Of a stretch of 6,356 bases of DNA, positions 1-6,334 are shown one piece after another. The notes beneath the pieces are model-generated. The model was not told the DNA's origin. It was given only the letters and a program-made list of their open reading frames with translations, and searched no databases. How positions within the stretch are numbered: the first letter of the stretch is position 1; every line of letters begins with the position of its first letter. The position numbers were made by a program, and so were the translations under genes. The stretch is from Actinomycetales bacterium (GTDB taxonomy: Bacteria; Actinomycetota; Actinomycetes; Mycobacteriales; Mycobacteriaceae), in contig DUOR01000319.1 of NCBI GenBank assembly GCA_012838715.1, positions 1 to 6,356 on the forward strand, given 5' to 3'.

Positions 1-278
1 GGTTCGGCCGCAGCGGCCTCGCCCGGCCCGAACCGCAGCGCCCGATGGGCCCCGACGACGACGAGGACTTCCTGTGGAAGCTCGACAAGCAGCGCTTCGA
101 GGAGAAGCGCGCCCGCGAACGCGAGGAAGAGCGCGCCGCGGAGGAACGCCGGGCCCGCGAGGAACGCCGCCGGCGTGCGCAGGGCGGCCAGGATCCGACG
201 GATGGTGGCCGCGAGCCGGGGGCCGATGGCCCCGACGCCGACGGGACGAACCCCGCCGGCCCGGACCCGGCTCCGTGA
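1..278 (+). CDS. C-terminal fragment of a probable PLDc_N-family membrane protein with a charged tail
   Basis: The reading frame is open from the left edge to a TGA at 276-278 with no stop upstream, so the gene very probably starts outside the window. The ATG at 45 has no convincing ribosome binding site and lies inside this open frame, so I do not take it as the start. The visible part reads FGRSGLARPEPQRP, then an acidic segment (GPDDDEDFLWKLD), then about 35 residues of almost only Glu, Arg and Ala that should form a long charged helix or coiled coil, and finally a Gly/Pro/Asp-rich disordered end. From memory, the acidic DDD-x-(D/E)-FL-x-x-L motif followed by a charged tail resembles the cytoplasmic C-terminus of small actinobacterial proteins with a phospholipase D nuclease N-terminal (PLDc_N) domain; their membrane part would lie before position 1. 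Function unknown. The gene converges on rmlA. An unrelated protein with a coiled-coil tail is the alternative. Confidence 0.6.
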   Translation, partial: FGRSGLARPEPQRPMGPDDDEDFLWKLDKQRFEEKRAREREEERAAEERRAREERRRRAQGGQDPTDGGREPGADGPDADGTNPAGPDPAP

Positions 279-299
279 CCCGGCGCCCCGAACCCCTAA

Positions 300-1175
300 C
301 TACACGTCCTTGCCGCGCTTGAGCAGCTGCAGCAGGTATTCGCCGTAGCCGGATTTCTCCAGGTCGCGGCCGCGCTTTTCCAGGGCGGCGTCGTCCAGGA
401 AACCCATGCGCCAGGCGACTTCCTCGGGGCAACCGATTTTCAGGCCCTGCCGCTGCTCGATGGTGCGCACGAAATCGCCCGCGGCCATCAGGTTGTCCAC
501 CGTGCCGGTGTCCAGCCAGGCGGTGCCCCGCGGCAGAATCTCCACCCGCAGGCGCCCCTGTTCCAGGTAGGCGCGGTTGATGTCGGTGATTTCCAGCTCA
601 CCGCGCGCCGAGGGGGTCAGCCCCCGCGCGATGTCGACCACCCCGGAGTCGTAGAAGTACAGGCCGGGCACCGCGAAATTGGAGCGCGGCTCCTTCGGCT
701 TCTCCTGCAGGCCGGTGGCCACGCCGTCGTCGTTGAAGTCGACCACGCCGTAGGCCGTCGGATCGGCCACCCAGTAGGCGAAGATCGCGCCGCCGTCGAC
801 GCCGTGGAACCGCCGCAGCTGCGTGCCCAGGCCGGCGCCGTAGAAGATGTTGTCGCCCAGCACCAGCGCCACCGAATCGTCGCCGATGTGGTCCGCCCCG
901 ATGATGAACGCCTCCGCCAGCCCCCGCGGTTCGTCCTGCTCGGCGTAGGTGAGGTTCACGCCGAAGTCGGAGCCGTCGCCGAGCAGCCGCGTGAACTGCG
1001 GCGCATCCTCCGGCGTGGTGATGATCAGGATGTCCCGGATGCCCGCCAGCATCAGCGTGCACAGCGGGTAATAAATCATCGGCTTGTCGTACACCGGCAC
1101 GAGCTGCTTGCTCACCGCGCGGGTGATCGGCCACAGCCGGGAGCCGGTGCCGCCGGCGAGGATGATGCCCTTCAT
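300..1175 (-). CDS. rmlA: Glucose-1-phosphate thymidylyltransferase RmlA
   Basis: RmlA joins dTTP and glucose-1-phosphate to give dTDP-glucose, the first committed and normally feedback-inhibited step of dTDP-L-rhamnose synthesis in the cytoplasm. The 291-residue protein is the usual length. The nucleotidyltransferase signature lies at the N-terminus ([13 protein letters not shown], residues 6-18), followed by [17 protein letters not shown] (22-38). LVLGDN contains the probable metal-binding Asp108, QEKP is at 157-160, GLYFYD at 171-176, and WLDTGT contains the second probable metal ligand Asp222. The C-terminal [16 protein letters not shown] segment is typical of the family. The start is fixed by homology and by an excellent Shine-Dalgarno sequence (AGGAGGTG, 8 bases upstream). 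Its ATG overlaps the rmlC stop as ATGA, which indicates translational coupling. It is the last gene of the run, and no clear hairpin terminator follows before the convergent gene. Confidence 0.97.
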   Translation of the reverse strand: MKGIILAGGTGSRLWPITRAVSKQLVPVYDKPMIYYPLCTLMLAGIRDILIITTPEDAPQFTRLLGDGSDFGVNLTYAEQDEPRGLAEAFIIGADHIGDDSVALVLGDNIFYGAGLGTQLRRFHGVDGGAIFAYWVADPTAYGVVDFNDDGVATGLQEKPKEPRSNFAVPGLYFYDSGVVDIARGLTPSARGELEITDINRAYLEQGRLRVEILPRGTAWLDTGTVDNLMAAGDFVRTIEQRQGLKIGCPEEVAWRMGFLDDAALEKRGRDLEKSGYGEYLLQLLKRGKDV

Positions 1176-1852
1176 TCGGCGCCCACCTCCTCGTTCGCGA
1201 TGGCCCAGCCGTCGCGGAGCTGGTTCTCGAACTGCCGGCAGTCGTCGTGGTCGGGCAGTGCGCTTCCCGACGCCCCGAATTCGGCCATCGTGGGCGCCGC
1301 CGCATCCCGGTCGGAGAGGATCGGCGCGACGTCCCCGCCCGCCCGGGCGACCAGCCCGTTGACGTCGATGCCGAACTCGGGGTCCCGGATGCTGATGGCG
1401 TGCTCCACCTCCGGGTCGTAGCCGGAGGAGGTCAGGTACGTCAGGACGGAACCGTCGGCAAGCGAGACGAAACCGTGGGCGACGCCCACCGGCAGGTGCA
1501 CCACCCGGCGGGTGGAGGGCTCCAGCTCGACGTACTCGACGCGGCCGAAAGTCGGTGAGCCGCGGCGGATGTCGACGACGATGTCGATGATGTGGCCCGC
1601 GGGGCAGGTGACCAGCTTCGCCTGCCCCGGCGGCACGTCCGCGAAATGCAGGCCGCGGACCACGCCCGCCGCCGACACGCTCATGTTCGCCTGCTCCGGC
1701 AGGAAGGGGAAGCCCGTCGCGTCGATGAACGCGTCGGCCTTGAACCATTCGTGGAAGGAACCGCGGTCGTCGCCGTGGATGATGGGCTCGAAAACGTGGA
1801 CGCCCTCGATGCCGGTCGGGCGGAACGTGGCTCGGTCGTCGCGCTGCGTCAT
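1172..1852 (-). CDS. rmlC: dTDP-4-dehydrorhamnose 3,5-epimerase RmlC (stand-alone)
   Basis: RmlC epimerises C3 and C5 of dTDP-4-keto-6-deoxyglucose, the third step to dTDP-L-rhamnose. In the 226-residue form starting at 1852 the cupin-fold landmarks are all present: [12 protein letters not shown] (26-37), RGLHF with the catalytic His69, Lys79, GVAHGF (123-128), Tyr139, Tyr145 and Glu150, and LSDRDAAAP (179-187). The spacing of His69, Lys79, Tyr139, Tyr145 and Glu150 agrees with the mycobacterial enzyme as I remember it. The start is uncertain. The reading frame has a GTG at 1897, only 6 bases after the rmlB stop, and ATGs at 1864 and 1852. None has a strong Shine-Dalgarno sequence. I chose 1852 because family members begin just ahead of the [13 protein letters not shown] stretch, and the extra residues are Arg/Pro-rich. 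The protein ends shortly after the epimerase domain and carries no RmlD reductase domain. Confidence 0.94.
   Translation of the reverse strand: MTQRDDRATFRPTGIEGVHVFEPIIHGDDRGSFHEWFKADAFIDATGFPFLPEQANMSVSAAGVVRGLHFADVPPGQAKLVTCPAGHIIDIVVDIRRGSPTFGRVEYVELEPSTRRVVHLPVGVAHGFVSLADGSVLTYLTSSGYDPEVEHAISIRDPEFGIDVNGLVARAGGDVAPILSDRDAAAPTMAEFGASGSALPDHDDCRQFENQLRDGWAIANEEVGAE
1184..1191 (-). promoter_or_regulatory. Strong ribosome binding site of rmlA
   Basis: The - strand reads AGGAGGTG here, a near-perfect match to the 16S rRNA 3' end, ending 8 bases before the rmlA ATG. It lies inside the rmlC coding sequence. It is the only strong Shine-Dalgarno sequence among the run of genes from ccsB to rmlA, so rmlA translation may be set higher than that of its coupled neighbours. 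This confirms the rmlA start. Confidence 0.85.
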
Positions 1853-1903
1853 GCCATCGAGCATAGGGCGGCGGCGCGGCCGGGGCGCGGAGGTCACCGG
1901 CGC

Positions 1904-2923
1904 CTACGGCGCGATGGGCTTCTCGACGCGCGCGTACCCGGCCTCGGCGGCGTCGAAGGCCGCGCCCCACCAGCCGGGGTTGGCCCGGTACCAGTCGATG
2001 GTGGCGGCCAGGCCCGCGGCGAAGTCGCGGTAGCGGGGCTCCCAGCCGAGGCCCGCCATGGAGGACGGGTCGATGGCGTAGCGGCGGTCGTGGCCGGGCC
2101 GGTCGGTGACGTGCGTGAAATCGCCGCGGCCGCGGCCGAAGGCCTCGTTAATGTCGCCGACGACGTCGATGTTCGCCCGCTCGCCGTCCGCGCCGATGAG
2201 GTAGGTCTCGCCGTTCACGCCGGCGTCGAGGATGCGCCACACGGCGTCGTTGTGGTCGTCGACGTGGATCCAGTCGCGCACGTTGTCGCCGGTGCCGTAC
2301 AGGCGGGGCGCCCGCCCGCGCAGCAGGCCGCACACCTGCCGGGGGATGAACTTCTCCGGGTGCTGCCGCGGCCCGTAATTGTTGGAGCAGTTGCTGATGG
2401 TGGCCGCCACCCCGAAACTGCGCACCCACGCCCGCACGAAATGGTCGGCCGCCGCCTTCGACGCCGAGTACGGGCTGGACGGCGCGTAGGGCGTCTCCGT
2501 GGTGAACCGCGCCGGGTCGTCCAGCGCCAGATCCCCGAAGACCTCGTCGGTGGAGATGTGGTGCAGCCGCACGTCGTGCTTCGCGCAGGCCTGCAGCAGC
2601 GCGACCGTGCCGTTGACGTTGGTGGTCACGAACGGGTCCGCGTCACGCAGCGAGTTGTCGTTGTGGCTCTCCGCCGCGAAATGCACCACCACGTCGTGCT
2701 TTCCGACGATCCGATCCAGCAGCCCGGAATCACGGACGTCGCCGTGGACTACCTCGCACACCCACGAAGCCGGGTCATCCGGGTCCTCGAGCAGGTTCGC
2801 CGGATTGGCGGCGTAGGTGAAGGCGTCGAGCACCGTGACGTCGACGCCCGGCCGGGTGGCCAGCGTCCGCAGCACGAAATTCGAGCCGATGAACCCCGCA
2901 CCGCCCGTGACCAGGATCCGCAT
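1904..2923 (-). CDS. rmlB: dTDP-glucose 4,6-dehydratase RmlB
   Basis: RmlB converts dTDP-glucose to dTDP-4-keto-6-deoxyglucose using tightly bound NAD+, the second step of the rhamnose pathway. It is a 339-residue extended short-chain dehydrogenase of normal family length. Visible landmarks are the Rossmann motif GGAGFIG (7-13), the acidic end of the second strand ([10 protein letters not shown], 31-40), HGDVRD (60-65), [11 protein letters not shown] (81-91), STDEVFG with the catalytic Thr125-Asp126-Glu127 triad, YSASK with Tyr152 and Lys156, [17 protein letters not shown] (178-194), [16 protein letters not shown] (209-224) and the [11 protein letters not shown] segment near the C-terminus. 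The frame stays open upstream to about 3088, but homology sets the start at [13 protein letters not shown]. That ATG lies 2 bases after the stop of the upstream membrane-protein gene and has no clear Shine-Dalgarno sequence, so translation probably depends on coupling. Confidence 0.97.
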   Translation of the reverse strand: MRILVTGGAGFIGSNFVLRTLATRPGVDVTVLDAFTYAANPANLLEDPDDPASWVCEVVHGDVRDSGLLDRIVGKHDVVVHFAAESHNDNSLRDADPFVTTNVNGTVALLQACAKHDVRLHHISTDEVFGDLALDDPARFTTETPYAPSSPYSASKAAADHFVRAWVRSFGVAATISNCSNNYGPRQHPEKFIPRQVCGLLRGRAPRLYGTGDNVRDWIHVDDHNDAVWRILDAGVNGETYLIGADGERANIDVVGDINEAFGRGRGDFTHVTDRPGHDRRYAIDPSSMAGLGWEPRYRDFAAGLAATIDWYRANPGWWGAAFDAAEAGYARVEKPIAP

Positions 2924-2925
2924 GG

Positions 2926-3339
2926 CTACGCCCGGGGGGAACCGTCGGAAAGCGAGGAGCGGTCGTCCGCGGCGGCGCCGCGCGGGGCGCCGTCGGGAAG
3001 CGGCGACATGTCCTTCGGCGCGGTGGCGAACAGGGTCAGCAGCACCAAGCCGCCGAGGAAGGTCGCGCCCGCGATGTAGATGGTCCACGCCGGGGCGCCC
3101 GACCAGTTCACGACGATGGCGACGACGCCGATGGCGATGAGCAGCATCGCGAAGTACAGCGTGCGGCGGGTACCCAGCCGGCGGATGACGTCCACCGGGG
3201 CGAAGGCCGCGATGAGGAACGCCAGGCCGGCGACCATCGTCAGCTCACCAAGGCCGCCCGGGGCCATCAGGGTGAACAGCAGGCCGATGACGAAAACGAA
3301 CGCACCAAGGATGACGGTGCTGCGGTTGCGCGCCCGCAT
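2926..3339 (-). CDS. Small four-helix membrane protein following ccsB
   Basis: This 137-residue protein has four predicted membrane helices at about residues 8-26, 31-49, 60-78 and 84-105. A positively charged loop (VIRRLGTRR, 51-59) lies between helices 2 and 3. The C-terminal tail of about 30 residues is hydrophilic, likely disordered, and rich in Pro, Asp and Ser. I see no catalytic motif and cannot assign a function. Its ATG overlaps the ccsB stop by one base (TGATG) with no good Shine-Dalgarno sequence, so it is probably translated by coupling to CcsB. Small uncharacterised membrane proteins commonly follow ccsB in corynebacteria and mycobacteria, so I infer an accessory role in cytochrome c maturation or simple syntenic conservation. 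With the basic loop and N-terminus inside, both ends would be cytoplasmic. Confidence 0.85.
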   Translation of the reverse strand: MRARNRSTVILGAFVFVIGLLFTLMAPGGLGELTMVAGLAFLIAAFAPVDVIRRLGTRRTLYFAMLLIAIGVVAIVVNWSGAPAWTIYIAGATFLGGLVLLTLFATAPKDMSPLPDGAPRGAAADDRSSLSDGSPRA

Positions 3340-4427
3340 CAGTTCAGGCCCGCGTAGGAGTGCAGGCCGGAGACGACCATGTTGATGAAGAACAGGTTGA
3401 ACACCATCGTGGCGAAACCGAGGATGTTGATCCACGCCGCCCAATGGTTGCGCCAGCCCGAGGTCGCGCGGGCGTGCAGGTAACCGGCGTAGATGATCCA
3501 GGTGATGAAGGACACGGTCTCCTTCGGATCCCAGCCCCAGAACCGGCCCCACGCCGCCTCGGCCCAAATCGCGCCGAGCACGACGCCCAGACCGAACAGC
3601 GGGAACGCCCAAATGGCGGTGCGGTACGCGATGGTGTCCAGCGACTTCGCGGTCGGCAGCGGCATCGCCATCTTGCCCAGCACGCCCTTCTCCTCGCCGC
3701 GCGGCTGGTTGATGCGCAGCAGGTACAGCAGCGACGCGATACCGGAGACCAGGAACACCGAACCGCCGATGACGACGGTGGACACGTGGATGGGGAACCA
3801 AATCGACTGCAGCGCCGGCACCACCGGGGCGGAGTCCGCGTACAGGGCGGTGCCGCCGTAGAACATCAGCGCGGCCACCGGGGCCAGCAGCCACGGCCAG
3901 AACACGCGCATCTCGTCGCGGCGCAGGACGGCCGCGGCGAAGGCCATGGCCACCAGGATGAACACCGAGATGTACTCGTACAGGTTGCCCCACGGGAACC
4001 GCGAGGCGGACAGGCCGCGCAGCACCACGGACGCCAGGTGGATGGCGACGCCCAGGTAGACCACCATTTCGGCCATCGCGCCGATCTTGTCGGCGGCGCG
4101 GTACCTGGCGGTGATGCCGTCGCCGGCGTCATCGTCGGCGGCGGTAGCGGAGTCCTTCGCGCCCGTGCCCTTCGTGCCGGCGGCGTCGAGCCCACCGGCC
4201 TCGATGGTGCCGACGGCCGAATCGCCGGACGCGCCCGCGGCGGCGGTGGCGCCGGACCCGACCAGAACCTGCTCCCCCTGGTCCTCCAGGGCCTCCCGTT
4301 CCGCTTCCACCGCGGCGGTGCGGCGGACGTAGAAGGCGATGAACAGCAGCAACGCCAGCGCATACAGGGCGAAGGCCGTGAAATACGACCAATCCGAGTA
4401 CGTCGCCAGGGTCTGATTGACGGGCAT
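3339..4427 (-). CDS. ccsB: Cytochrome c biogenesis protein CcsB (CcsA/ResC-type heme handling protein)
   Basis: This is the heme-handling partner of ResB in System II cytochrome c maturation. The pair is thought to carry heme through the membrane and present it for thioether ligation to apocytochrome c outside. The 362-residue protein has one N-terminal helix (about 14-34), a long soluble linker, then about seven more helices from residue 117. The family WWD-type signature is clear (AAWGRFWGWDPKE, 291-303), followed by TWIIYAGYLHAR and SGWRNHWAAW. Candidate heme-ligand histidines are His130, His214 and His355 in GLHSYAG near the C-terminus. Linker residues 37-105 are Ala/Gly/Asp/Thr-rich, low in complexity and probably cytoplasmic. 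I chose the ATG at 4427 over the GTG at 4448 because GGAG sits 8 bases upstream and the protein then starts MPVNQTLATYSDW, the usual beginning in relatives. The stop overlaps the next gene's ATG. Confidence 0.96.
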   Translation of the reverse strand: MPVNQTLATYSDWSYFTAFALYALALLLFIAFYVRRTAAVEAEREALEDQGEQVLVGSGATAAAGASGDSAVGTIEAGGLDAAGTKGTGAKDSATAADDDAGDGITARYRAADKIGAMAEMVVYLGVAIHLASVVLRGLSASRFPWGNLYEYISVFILVAMAFAAAVLRRDEMRVFWPWLLAPVAALMFYGGTALYADSAPVVPALQSIWFPIHVSTVVIGGSVFLVSGIASLLYLLRINQPRGEEKGVLGKMAMPLPTAKSLDTIAYRTAIWAFPLFGLGVVLGAIWAEAAWGRFWGWDPKETVSFITWIIYAGYLHARATSGWRNHWAAWINILGFATMVFNLFFINMVVSGLHSYAGLN

Positions 4428-4435
4428 GGGGGATG

Positions 4436-4439
4436 CTCC
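4436..4439 (-). promoter_or_regulatory. Ribosome binding site supporting the ccsB ATG start
   Basis: The - strand reads AGTGGAG just upstream of ccsB, with GGAG ending 8 bases before the ATG at 4427. The alternative GTG at 4448 lies upstream of this element and would place it inside the gene. The site therefore favours the shorter start. Confidence 0.5.
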
Positions 4440-4478
4440 ACTTTCCACGATTGGCCGGGGTTGGATCGTCGGTGGACA

Positions 4479-4508
4479 ACCCTAGTCCCACCCGCCCCTA
4501 TTTCCCAA
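4479..4508 (-). promoter_or_regulatory. Possible sigma-A-type promoter for ccsB and the downstream genes
   Basis: On the - strand a TTGGGA (-35-like, 4503-4508) and a TAGGGT (-10-like, 4479-4484, fitting the loose actinobacterial TANNNT pattern) are separated by 18 bases. Transcription would start near 4472, giving a leader of about 45 bases before the ccsB ATG. This lies in the only sizeable gap of the run, between resB and ccsB. The hexamers are degenerate and the region is G-rich, so a chance match is quite possible. A CATACT at 4517-4522 is a second -10-like candidate without a good -35. Confidence 0.3.
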
Positions 4509-4528
4509 CCCCCGGGAGTATGCGAAAT

Positions 4529-4563
4529 GGCCCCCGGAACAGGCGTTCCGGCGGGACGGGGCC
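4529..4563 (-). repeat. Perfect palindrome just after resB: hairpin (attenuator/terminator) or operator
   Basis: Positions 4534-4551 read CCGGAAC-AGGC-GTTCCGG on the + strand, a perfect 7-base inverted repeat around a 4-base loop. A further 5-base pair GGCCC (4529-4533) with GGGCC (4559-4563) can extend the stem across a 7-base bulge on one side. On the - strand the structure begins 5 bases after the resB stop, where a terminator would be expected, but no T-run follows. The core GAAC-N4-GTTC is also the core of Gram-positive LexA (SOS) boxes, although the flanking bases differ from the TCGAAC/GTTCGA form. The sequence shows the palindrome; its function is an inference. Confidence 0.6.
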
Positions 4564-4567
4564 GGGA

Positions 4568-6319
4568 TCAGTCGTCCTCGGGCTCCGGGCGGCCCAGCAC
4601 GCCGCGGACCAGCGCGTCGAACTCGTCGCCCCAGCCGGCGCGGTCCGTGCGGGCCAGGCCACCGAACTCGACGCGGGTGACCGACTCCGACACCGGGTGC
4701 AGGCGCACCCACACGCGGCGGCGCTTCACGGCCAGCGACACGACCAGGCCCACGAGCATGGCCACCGAGGACCACAGCACCCACGACTGCGTCGGGTCAT
4801 GCGAGACCTGCAGGTTCACGAACTCCTTCGCGCCCAGGAACTCGACCTCGATGCCGTCCTCCAGCGTCGTGGACTCGCCCTCCATCAGGTTCACGCGGCC
4901 GATCTTCTCCAGCTGGCCGGTGTGCATCAGGTTGCGGTCCAGGGAGAACAGCTGCTGGCCGACGCCCGTGTCCAGGCCCGCGTCACCGCGGTACACGTCG
5001 ATGGCCACGGCCGGGTCCTGCATCGCCGGGTAGACCGACGTCAGCAGCTGGCCGGTGTCGCCGGTGAACTCCGCGGTCGGGGCGAACAGGCCCTCGACGG
5101 CGATCTGGTTCTGGCGGCGCTCGTACAGGTCCGGGTACATGCCCACCGGCGGGTCGAAGCGCATCGCGCCGGAGGACAGGAAGAAGGTCGGGTCATCCGG
5201 GCGCCACTGCACGATCGACGTGCGCGACTCGCCGTTCGGCCAGGTGACCTTGATGATCGGCGCGAACCCGTGGCCCTGCAGGTACACGCGGTCGTCGCCG
5301 ACGCGCAGCGGGTGGTTCACGCGCAGCGTCTGCTCGTTCCACTCCTCCACCGGGTCGCGCATGCCCTCCTCGTCGGTCCAGCGGATGTTCGAGGTGAACA
5401 TCTCGGCCTGGCCGTTGGGAAGGTAATCCGCGACGAAGTCCTCCACCTGCACGCAGAACGGGTTCAGGCCCGTGCCGTCGAAGGTGTTGCCCGCGCGCAG
5501 CGAGTCGAAGTTGGCGGCCGCGGTGTTGCAGAACGGGGTGCTGACCGCGTCATCGACCTCCTGGCTCTCCACCTCGGTGCCCGTGCCCGTGAGGATGATG
5601 ACCTGGCCCTCGTAGTAGAACAGGCGGCCCGCCGCCACCGTGACCAGCAGGGCCACCAGGCCCAGGTGGAACACCAGGTTGCCGAACTCGCGGAGGTAGC
5701 CGCGCTCCGCGGAGAAGGACACCGCGCCGGCGCGGTCCTCCTCGGCGGGGGTCTCGGTGAGGTGCCACTTCTTAAGGCGGCGCGAAACGTCCGCGCGGAC
5801 CTCGTCGAGGGGCTTGTCCACCTCGCCCTCATCATGCATGGGCAGGCGCGCCAGGTTGCGCGGTGCCTTCGCCGGCGGGGTGCGCATCGCCTTCCAGTGC
5901 TCCCACGAACGCGGCAGGATGCAGCCGACCAGCGACGCGAACAGCAGCACGTAGATGGCCGTGAACCACACCGAGGAGAACACGTCGAACAGCTGCAGCG
6001 TGTCGAAGATCTCCGCCATCCGGCCGTTGTTGGCCAGGTACTCGTCGACCTTGTCCTCGCTGAGCTGGCGCTGCGGCAGCAGCGCGCCCGGGATGGCGGC
6101 GAACGCCAGCAGGAACAGCAGGATCAGCGCCGTGCGCATGCTGGTCAGCCAGCGCCACGCGGCGCGCAGCGGGCGCATCAGGCGGGCGCCCGTGGTGCCG
6201 CGGCGCTTGGCCGGCTTCGCGGCGGTGGCGGTGCCGGTGGCGGCGTCGGTGCCGGTGTCGGCGTCGGTCGTCCCGGGCGTGGAGTCCGCGCCGCTGCCGT
6301 CACCGGGGGTTGTCGCCAT
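4568..6319 (-). CDS. resB: Cytochrome c biogenesis protein ResB (Ccs1)
   Basis: ResB is the partner of CcsB in the System II heme export and ligation complex, with a large domain outside the membrane that handles apocytochrome. The 583-residue protein has a disordered Thr/Ala/Gly/Asp-rich N-terminus (1-40) and a basic stretch, then membrane helices at about 62-82, 117-135 and 212-232. A long extracytoplasmic domain (about 233-510) and a last helix (511-531) follow, with a charged cytoplasmic tail. Family landmarks are the helix-1 segment ending PGALLPQR, FGNLVFHLGLVALLV with His218, NHPLRVGDDRVYLQGHGFAP (335-354) and the domain-end EVEFLGAKEFVNLQVSHDP (491-509). Cys264 and Cys289 are the only cysteines of the outer domain. 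The ATG is preceded by AGGAG at 10 bases. A TGA and a palindrome close the gene before a 140-base gap to ccsB. Confidence 0.96.
   Translation of the reverse strand: MATTPGDGSGADSTPGTTDADTGTDAATGTATAAKPAKRRGTTGARLMRPLRAAWRWLTSMRTALILLFLLAFAAIPGALLPQRQLSEDKVDEYLANNGRMAEIFDTLQLFDVFSSVWFTAIYVLLFASLVGCILPRSWEHWKAMRTPPAKAPRNLARLPMHDEGEVDKPLDEVRADVSRRLKKWHLTETPAEEDRAGAVSFSAERGYLREFGNLVFHLGLVALLVTVAAGRLFYYEGQVIILTGTGTEVESQEVDDAVSTPFCNTAAANFDSLRAGNTFDGTGLNPFCVQVEDFVADYLPNGQAEMFTSNIRWTDEEGMRDPVEEWNEQTLRVNHPLRVGDDRVYLQGHGFAPIIKVTWPNGESRTSIVQWRPDDPTFFLSSGAMRFDPPVGMYPDLYERRQNQIAVEGLFAPTAEFTGDTGQLLTSVYPAMQDPAVAIDVYRGDAGLDTGVGQQLFSLDRNLMHTGQLEKIGRVNLMEGESTTLEDGIEVEFLGAKEFVNLQVSHDPTQSWVLWSSVAMLVGLVVSLAVKRRRVWVRLHPVSESVTRVEFGGLARTDRAGWGDEFDALVRGVLGRPEPEDD
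6230..6265. repeat. 18-bp tandem duplication inside resB (two copies, one mismatch)
   Basis: Two adjacent 18-base copies, 6230-6247 and 6248-6265, differ at one base. On the + strand each reads GGTGCCGGTG-(G/T)-CGGCGTC. They encode DADTGT and DAATGT at ResB residues 19-30, in the disordered N-terminus before the first membrane helix. The unit length is a multiple of three, so copy-number change would keep the frame. This is likely a replication-slippage product in low-complexity sequence. Confidence 0.9.
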
Positions 6320-6329
6320 GTTCCTGCTG

Positions 6330-6334
6330 CTCCT
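6330..6334 (-). promoter_or_regulatory. Ribosome binding site of resB
   Basis: The - strand reads ATAGGAG with AGGAG ending 10 bases before the resB ATG. The resB frame stays open upstream to the window edge, so this site decides the start at 6319. The TAG within it may be the stop codon of the preceding gene. Confidence 0.65.

Noticed and set aside
256..299. Possible bidirectional terminator between the + strand gene and rmlA
   Set aside because: Only a 4-base stem (CGGA/TCCG) with a 6-base loop can be found and there is no T-run, so a terminator cannot be supported.
300..1970. rmlA frame open upstream through rmlC, giving an apparent 556-residue protein
   Set aside because: The upstream part is an Arg/Pro-rich frame-shifted reading of rmlC. 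RmlA homology and a strong ribosome binding site set the start at 1175.
1592..3079. Long + strand open frame (495 codons) opposite rmlC, rmlB and the membrane-protein gene
   Set aside because: It is rich in Arg, Gly, Val and His with no domain, lies antisense to clearly recognised genes, and is the expected shadow of high-GC coding sequence.
2926..3993. Apparent 355-residue extension of the small membrane protein into ccsB
   Set aside because: The extra N-terminal part is an out-of-frame reading of ccsB without membrane segments; the TGATG overlap marks the true start.
4482..4784. Short - strand open frame covering the resB end and the gap
   Set aside because: It overlaps resB in another frame, is Gly/Arg-rich and has no recognisable feature.
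3360..5033. Long + strand open frame (557 codons) opposite ccsB and the end of resB
   Set aside because: Its composition is biased, it shows no motif or ribosome binding site, and it runs through the intergenic palindrome; third-position GC bias on the opposite strand explains it.
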